Origin: DATAGF01 sp963819845
Lineage (GTDB): Bacteria; Actinomycetota; Thermoleophilia; Miltoncostaeales; Miltoncostaeaceae
Length of the DNA: 64,000 bases
Assembly (NCBI GenBank): GCA_963819845.1
Contig: CAWFXQ010000008.1
Coordinates: forward strand, 434,001-498,000
Direction of reading: 5' to 3'
A model generated the notes under the pieces. The model was not told the origin of the DNA. It saw nothing but the letters and a program-made list of their open reading frames with translations, and did no database searches. Of the stretch, positions 59,553 through 64,000 are shown piece by piece (positions within the stretch are counted from its first letter, which is position 1; the number at the start of each line of letters is the position of its first letter). The translations under genes and the position numbers were made by a program.

Positions 59553-60017
59553 ATGGACAGCCATCGCCCCGGCGTCACCAACTTCGTCCACATCGGCCTT
59601 GTCGTCGAGGACCTCGACGAGACAGTCCGGTTTCTTGCGCTGCTCGGCTTCGACTGCGGCGAGCCCGGGGAGTTCAGCGGCGAGTGGATCGATCGGATCA
59701 TCGGTCTCGAGAACGTGACGGTCGAGATCGTGATGGCTCGCGCCCCCGACGGCAGCGATGTGTTCGAGGTGGTGCGCTTCCACTCACCTTCCGCCGGCGC
59801 TCAAGAGCCGGCCCCGGCCGCGAACCGTCCTGGGCTCCGGCACGTGCTTTTCACAGTCGACGACGTGCGTGGCGTCGTCGACCGCGTCCGAGAGGCCGGC
59901 TGGGACACGGTCGGGGAGATCGTCGACTACGAGAACACGTTCCTCCTCTGCTACGTCCGCGGACCCGAAGGCCTGATCGTCGAGCTCGCCGAGCGGCTCG
60001 ACGGCGCGCCGGGCTGA
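59553..60017 (+). CDS. VOC family (glyoxalase-like) protein
   Basis: 154 residues. Two beta-alpha-beta modules: VTNFVHIGLVVEDLDETVRFLALLGFDCGE at the start and LRHVLFTVDDVRGVVDRVREAGWDTVGEIV in the second half, ending in YVRGPEGLIVELAERL. The His of VHIG, the His of LRHV and the Glu of IVELAE are the positions of metal ligands in VOC enzymes, so metal binding is likely. Methylmalonyl-CoA epimerase-like or dioxygenase-like activity cannot be told apart. A TTG at 59544 is an alternative start. Confidence 0.85.
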   Translation: MDSHRPGVTNFVHIGLVVEDLDETVRFLALLGFDCGEPGEFSGEWIDRIIGLENVTVEIVMARAPDGSDVFEVVRFHSPSAGAQEPAPAANRPGLRHVLFTVDDVRGVVDRVREAGWDTVGEIVDYENTFLLCYVRGPEGLIVELAERLDGAPG

Positions 60018-60272
60018 ACGGCCAGACTGAGCCGCCCCGCGTTCGAGGAAGGCGGCCGACACGCCGAGGGCAGGCTGGCAGCGCGGGATCGGGCGGCGCT
60101 CGACAAGGCCCGCCCAGCGCCAGGTCATAGCGGGCCACCAGGCGGTAGACGGTGGGTGAGGGCGATCCGCCAGAAGGCCCGCCCGGGGTGGCGCCGCCCG
60201 GGATCGGCGTGGGAGGATCGGCCACGGGCGGAGGCGGCGCCCGCCGCCTCCTCGCCCCCGGGAGGTGAGGCG
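60018..60272. other. Intergenic stretch, no gene seen
   Basis: 255 nt between the VOC gene and the ArsM-like gene. No protein-like frame, tRNA or strong hairpin with a U-run was seen. The 3' end carries GGAGGTGA, the ribosome-binding site of the next gene. Confidence 0.5.
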
Positions 60273-61103
60273 ATGAGAGAGCTGACCGAGCAGGAGCGCG
60301 CGGAGATCGAGCGCGACGCCGCGCTGCCCCAGCTCGACGCGCGCGAGCTGGTCGACGAGGAGCACCTGGACCGCGCGATCAAGGAGATGTACACCGAGGT
60401 GGCCGAGCACCCGGACGGGGAGTTCCACTTCCTCACCGGCAGGTCGCTGGCCGAGAGGCTGGGCTACGACCCGGAGCTCCTCGACCGGGTCCCCGCCGAG
60501 GCCGCCGACTCCTTCGCCGGGGTGGGCCACTACTTCGACCTCGCCGGCCTGGGGGAGGGCGAGTGCGTGGTCGACCTGGGGAGCGGGTCGGGCACGGACC
60601 TCTTCTCCGCCGCCGTGCTCGTCGGCCCGGCCGGCCGGGCGATCGGGATCGACATGACGCCCGCCCAGCTCGCGAAGGCGGAGCGCCTGCGCGACGCCCA
60701 CGGGCTGTCCCAGGTGGAGCTCGTCGAGGCTCGGATCGAGGACGTGCCCCTGGAGGACGGCATCGCCGACTGCGTGGTCTCCAACGGGGTGATCAACCTG
60801 GCCCCCGACAAGGGGCGTGTGTTCGCGGAGATCGCGCGACTGCTCCGGCCCGGCGGCCGGCTCGCGCTGGCCGATATCGTCAGCGGCCGTCCGCTGGTCG
60901 GGCGCACGCGTCGCCAGACCGACCTGTGGGCCGCGTGCATCGGTGGGGCGATCCCCCGCGACAGCTACCTGGAGGCGATCGAGGCGACCGGTCTCCGGGT
61001 GGAGGCGGTGCGCGAGAACGAGTACGAGTTCCTCACCGAGCGGGCCCTGGGGGCGTGCGACAAGTACGGCGTTGTCAGCGTGAGCCTGTTGGCCGGGAAG
61101 TAG
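60273..61103 (+). CDS. ArsM-like SAM-dependent methyltransferase lacking a key Cys
   Basis: 276 residues. The layout matches arsenite methyltransferases: N-terminal helical region, SAM motif VVDLGSGSGTDLFSAAVLVG, GIDMTPAQLAKAE, and CVVSNGVINLAPDKGRVFAEIARLLRPGGRLALADIVS. In true ArsM this reads SNCVxNLxPDK, with Cys as an arsenic ligand; here it is Gly. A Cys corresponding to the last ArsM ligand may be the one in AACIGGAIP. Arsenic methylation is therefore doubtful; another small substrate is likely. GGAGGTGA precedes the ATG. Confidence 0.8.
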   Translation: MRELTEQERAEIERDAALPQLDARELVDEEHLDRAIKEMYTEVAEHPDGEFHFLTGRSLAERLGYDPELLDRVPAEAADSFAGVGHYFDLAGLGEGECVVDLGSGSGTDLFSAAVLVGPAGRAIGIDMTPAQLAKAERLRDAHGLSQVELVEARIEDVPLEDGIADCVVSNGVINLAPDKGRVFAEIARLLRPGGRLALADIVSGRPLVGRTRRQTDLWAACIGGAIPRDSYLEAIEATGLRVEAVRENEYEFLTERALGACDKYGVVSVSLLAGK

Positions 61104-61106
61104 GCG

Positions 61107-61949
61107 GTGAGGGAGGCGTCACCTGCCCGTTCGGACGCCGGCCGGGTTGCCTCCGCGGTCAACTACGCGCACCTGAACCGGGTCGGCACGCCGGCCAGCC
61201 GCCTGATCCGCGCCGCCACGTGGTCGCCCGACGAGGACATCGGCCAGCAGTCGTTCATCACCCCGCGCTACCTGGACCAGATGATCGCGCGCCTCGCGAT
61301 CGACGGCCGCAGCCGGCTTCTCGACATCGGGAGCGGCCCGGGCGGGCCGGCCGTCTACCTGGCGCGCGCGGCCGGCTGCCGGGTCACGGGGATCGAGATC
61401 AGCGAGGAGGGCGTCGCGGCGGCGCGGGAGCTGGCGGCGCGGGCCGGGCTCGGCGACCGCGCGGAGTTCGTCGCCGCGGACGCGATGCGGATGCCCTTCC
61501 CGGACGGCCGCTTCGACGTCGCGATCAGCCTCAACGCCATGAACGTCTTCGCGGACAAGGCGGCGCTGCTGCGCGAGGTGCGCCGGGTCCTGGCGCCCGA
61601 CGGCACCCTCGCGGCGCTGACCGGCACCTTCGATCTGCCCCTCGACGAGGCCGCCGCGGGGGCGATGTCGCGCGGCGGCCGCGTCCCGCAGCACTTCGAC
61701 TCGCTGGCGGGCTACCGGGCCGTGCTGGCGGAGGCGGGCTTCCGGGTCGAGGAGATCACGGAGTACGTCGCCGACTTCGGCGTTCAGGTGGGGCGCTGGG
61801 CGGCGGCCTACCGCCTGCACGCCGACGCCGTCGCGGCCGAGCAGGGGCGCGAGGCCGCGGAGCGCCACATCGCCTACTTCGAGACCTACGCCCGGCTGAT
61901 CGCCGAGGGCCGCGCGGCCAACCACCTGCTCATCGCCGCGCCGGCCTGA
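61107..61949 (+). CDS. Class I SAM-dependent methyltransferase
   Basis: 280 residues. SAM motif RLLDIGSGPGGPAVYLARAAG, GIEISEEGVAAARELAARAG and FDVAISLNAMNVFADKAALLREVRRVLAPDGTLAALTG. The N-terminal YAHLNRVGTPASRLIRAATWSPDEDIGQQSF suits UbiE/sterol-methyltransferase-like enzymes. It starts 3 nt after the ArsM-like gene and is probably co-transcribed with it. Its end overlaps the convergent modC gene by 20 nt. Substrate unknown. Confidence 0.85.
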   Translation: MREASPARSDAGRVASAVNYAHLNRVGTPASRLIRAATWSPDEDIGQQSFITPRYLDQMIARLAIDGRSRLLDIGSGPGGPAVYLARAAGCRVTGIEISEEGVAAARELAARAGLGDRAEFVAADAMRMPFPDGRFDVAISLNAMNVFADKAALLREVRRVLAPDGTLAALTGTFDLPLDEAAAGAMSRGGRVPQHFDSLAGYRAVLAEAGFRVEEITEYVADFGVQVGRWAAAYRLHADAVAAEQGREAAERHIAYFETYARLIAEGRAANHLLIAAPA

Positions 61950-63024
61950 CCCCCGCCTCTTCGCCCCCCTCGGGCGGTGCCGCCGGCGTGCCGTTGAGCG
62001 GGACGAGGCGGGTGGCGGCGGCCGGGAACGAGGCGCACGCCACCCGGCCGGCCACGAGGTCGAGCCCGCCGGCCGCGGCGGCGGGCACCTCGGCGACGAG
62101 CGGCCCGATGCGCACGCGCAGCCGGTCGCCGGCGGGGGCGACCGAGGCGATCGGGGCGCGGATCCGGTTGAGCGCGCCGTCCGGCCCGGGGTCCGGGCCG
62201 ATCCGGACGTCCCAGGGGTGGACCACGGCGCCGACCGCCCCCTCGGGCCCGGCGACCGCGCGGATGACGGCCCCGCCCTCGAGGACGACCTCGGCGAGGC
62301 CGTCCCGCTCGCCCCGGGCGACGCCGGGCATGAGGTTGCTGCCGACGAAGCTCGCCACGAAGGCGTCCGCCGGCTCGGCCAGCAGCTCCGCCGGCGTGCC
62401 CATCTGGTGGATCCTGCCCTCGACGATCACGCCGACGCGGTCGGCCAGGGACGTCGCGTCCTCGAAGTCGTGCGTCACGAGCAGGGCCGGCAGCCGTAGC
62501 TCGTCGAGGAGGTCGAACAGCTCGGCCCTCACCCGGCCCCGCGTGTGCGCGTCGAGCGCCGAGAGCGGCTCGTCGAAGAGCAGCACGCCGGGGTCGCTGG
62601 CGAGCGCCCGGGCCAGGCCCACGCGCTGGCGCTCGCCGCCCGACAGCCGCCGCGGGCGGGCGTCGGCCAGGTGGGCGATGCCGAAGCGCTCGAGCAGCTC
62701 GTCGGCGCGCGCCCTGCCGGCGAAGGCGACGTTCTGGCGCACGCTCATGTGGGGGAACAGCGCGTACTCCTGGAACACGTAGCCGACCCCCCGCTCCTCG
62801 GGCGGCAGGTCGATGCGCCGGGCGGCGTCGAAGAGCGTCCGCTCGCCGAGCGCGATCCGGCCCGACCGCGGCCGGGCGGCGCCGGCGATGGCGCGCAGCA
62901 CGGTGGTCTTGCCCGCGCCGGAGGGCCCCACGAGGGCGACCGTCTCGCCCTCGTGGACCTCGAGCGCTAGCCCGAGCTCAAAGGAGCGAAGCGGAACAGC
63001 GATGTCGAGTCCGAGGACCGCCAC
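61930..63024 (-). CDS. modC: Molybdate ABC transporter ATP-binding protein
   Basis: 364 residues. Walker A GPSGAGKTT, Q-loop VFQEYALFPH, signature LSGGERQRVGLARAL, Walker B LLFDEPLSALD, and H-loop VTHDFEDA. The C-terminal third (NLMPGVARGERDGLAEVVLEGG, VGAVVHPWDVRIG, RIRAPIASVAPAGDRLRVRIG) fits TOBE-type molybdate/tungstate-binding regulatory domains. With modB and modA upstream this is a Mod-type importer. The GTG lies inside modB, overlapping it by 58 nt. Confidence 0.9.
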   Translation of the reverse strand: MAVLGLDIAVPLRSFELGLALEVHEGETVALVGPSGAGKTTVLRAIAGAARPRSGRIALGERTLFDAARRIDLPPEERGVGYVFQEYALFPHMSVRQNVAFAGRARADELLERFGIAHLADARPRRLSGGERQRVGLARALASDPGVLLFDEPLSALDAHTRGRVRAELFDLLDELRLPALLVTHDFEDATSLADRVGVIVEGRIHQMGTPAELLAEPADAFVASFVGSNLMPGVARGERDGLAEVVLEGGAVIRAVAGPEGAVGAVVHPWDVRIGPDPGPDGALNRIRAPIASVAPAGDRLRVRIGPLVAEVPAAAAGGLDLVAGRVACASFPAAATRLVPLNGTPAAPPEGGEEAGVRPARR

Positions 63025-63839
63025 GAGAGGATCAGCTTCAGTGAGAGGAGGACGACCGCGCTGATGACCACCAGCAGGGCCCCGATGGCGAGCGCGACGT
63101 TGAAGTTGACGGCGAGCTCATCGTAGATGGCGAGGGTCACCGTCTGGGTGACCCCCTGGAGGCTGCCGGCGAACATGATCGTCGCGCCGAACTCACCGAT
63201 GCCGCGGGCGAGCGACAGCGCGGCCCCCGCGCCCAGGCCGCTCGCGGCCATCGGGAGGGCGATGCGCCAGAACGCCCGGCCGGGCCCGGCGCCCAGCGTG
63301 CGGGCGGCCAGCACGAGGTCGCCGTCGAGGCTCTCGAACGACGCGATGGCCTGGCGCACGTAGAACGGGCCCGCCACGAACAGGATCGCCAGCACGACCG
63401 CGGTCTGCGTGAAGCCGATCGAGACCCCCAGCGCCTCGAACTGCTCGCCGAGCAGCCCGAAGCGCCCGAACGCGGCCAGCAGCCCGATCCCCGCGACGGC
63501 CGGCGGCAGGACCAGGGGCAGCTCGATCATCGTGACGACCAGGTTCCGGCCGGGGAAGCGGCGGCTGGCGATCAGATACGCGGCCGGGGTGCCCACGAGG
63601 AGGGTCAGGCCGAAGGCGATGGCGTTCGTCTTGGCCGTGACGACCAGGGCGTTGACCACGATCGGGTTGTCGAGCTGGTCGATGAGCTCGCCGAGCGGGA
63701 TCTGCAGGAAGAGGGCGATCACCGGCACGATCAGGAAGCCCAGCACGAGGACTGCCGCGAGCACGAGCAGCACCGAGAACGGCCTCACCCTGCCCCGGCG
63801 CAGGCTCCACGACGCGCGCCGGGGCAGGGTGGCGCTCAC
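62967..63839 (-). CDS. modB: Molybdate ABC transporter permease
   Basis: 290 residues, about six membrane helices. The ABC-permease EAA loop reads AARTLGAGPGRAFWRIALPMAASGLGAGAALSLARGIGEFGA, with the GEFGATIM end diagnostic of ModB/CysT-type permeases; GTPAAYLIASRRFPGRN and LPLVLPPAVAGIGLL are standard ModB segments. The last 20 residues (SWRSSDSTSLFRFAPLSSG) are read over the modC start and look non-native, so the true end may be earlier. The GTG overlaps the modA stop (GTGA). Confidence 0.92.
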   Translation of the reverse strand: MSATLPRRASWSLRRGRVRPFSVLLVLAAVLVLGFLIVPVIALFLQIPLGELIDQLDNPIVVNALVVTAKTNAIAFGLTLLVGTPAAYLIASRRFPGRNLVVTMIELPLVLPPAVAGIGLLAAFGRFGLLGEQFEALGVSIGFTQTAVVLAILFVAGPFYVRQAIASFESLDGDLVLAARTLGAGPGRAFWRIALPMAASGLGAGAALSLARGIGEFGATIMFAGSLQGVTQTVTLAIYDELAVNFNVALAIGALLVVISAVVLLSLKLILSWRSSDSTSLFRFAPLSSG

Positions 63840-64000
63840 CGGCGGTTCCGCGACTTGGGAGGCGCCGGGAAGCGGAAGCCGTAGTCGGCCAGCACCCGTC
63901 GGCCCCGCGGCCCGGTCGCCTGGGCGACGAAGGCGCGCGCCTCGCTCAGGTTCGAGCTGCCCTTCACGACGGCGATCTCGTAGCGCACCTTCGGCTGCGC
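63836..64000 (-). CDS. modA: Molybdate-binding protein, C-terminal end (partial)
   Basis: The last 54 residues of a gene that continues beyond the window. The visible part (YEIAVVKGSSNLSEARAFVAQATGPRGRRVLADYGFRFP) is the conserved end of ModA-type periplasmic binding proteins, where YPIAVLK-like text is followed by a final helix and strand. Its stop overlaps the modB start. Binding residues lie outside the window. Confidence 0.88.
   Translation of the reverse strand, partial: AQPKVRYEIAVVKGSSNLSEARAFVAQATGPRGRRVLADYGFRFPAPPKSRNRR

Noticed and set aside
60273..61103. Arsenite methyltransferase (arsM)
   Set aside because: A diagnostic cysteine is replaced by Gly and no ars genes are adjacent, so the name was not used.

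Overview
The window is a very G+C-rich chromosomal segment from an actinobacterium. The best guess is the class Thermoleophilia (Solirubrobacterales/Gaiellales type). The reasons are codon use that almost always has G or C in third position, an actinobacterial qcrCAB/ctaCDF respiratory operon, an actinobacterial ArsA-like ATPase pair (compare mycobacterial Rv3679/Rv3680), a DUF6687 protein, an MSMEG_0565-type glycosyltransferase, and a complete hopanoid locus. The class-level placement is inference; no rRNA gene is present to settle it. There is no CRISPR array and no recognisable insertion sequence.

Layout. 1-5.6 kb: the end of a leishmanolysin-like metallopeptidase, a VOC protein, and a minus-strand series with ftsH, hpt, tilS and a TlpA-like thioredoxin. 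5.7-10.4 kb: membrane proteins, argF, a rhomboid protease, a FIST-domain sensor protein and a small basic coiled-coil protein. 10.4-20.1 kb: an alcohol dehydrogenase and then the hopanoid cluster (polyprenyl diphosphate synthase, hpnH, hpnG, hpnA, squalene-hopene cyclase, hpnC, hpnD, hpnE), in which nearly every stop overlaps the next start. 20.1-20.8 kb: a VapBC toxin-antitoxin pair with a twin-palindrome operator. 20.8-28.0 kb: a DMT transporter, a PAP2 enzyme, and the carbon operon zwf-tal-pgi-gnd behind a leader with a perfect 21-bp inverted repeat. 28.1-34.3 kb: a seven-gene respiratory operon (ctaC, ctaD, ctaF-like, ctaG, qcrC, qcrA, qcrB). 34.3-44.0 kb: methyltransferase, MmcQ/YjbR, PH-domain protein, acetyl-CoA synthetase, CDF metal exporter, small proteins and two DHA2 drug exporters. 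44.0-47.8 kb: a small island of phage-like and unknown genes that ends at tRNA-Leu(UAA). 47.8-53.7 kb: FAD oxidase, Ppx/GppA phosphatase, DUF6687 protein and two ArsA-like ATPases. 53.7-64 kb: glycosyltransferase, methyltransferases, HxlR regulator, the primary sigma factor, a MOSC protein, initiator tRNA-fMet, and the molybdate transporter modABC, cut by the window end.

How the genes fit together. The prenyl synthase should supply farnesyl diphosphate to HpnC/D/E, which make squalene. The cyclase makes hopene, HpnH adds adenosine, and HpnG removes adenine. The zwf-tal-pgi-gnd operon routes glucose 6-phosphate through the oxidative pentose phosphate pathway. The cta/qcr operon encodes a bc-aa3 type supercomplex, but its subunit I lacks both canonical proton-channel residues.

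Two sequence-wide habits stand out. Many genes have a TAnnnT box 6-11 nt before the start codon and no Shine-Dalgarno sequence, pointing to leaderless mRNAs. Several coupled gene pairs overlap as NTGA, including three that appear to start with CTG. About ten conserved genes carry a single-base frameshift, often in or next to a short run of one base. This looks more like consensus error in the assembly than gene decay, and affected genes are annotated as intact but frameshifted.
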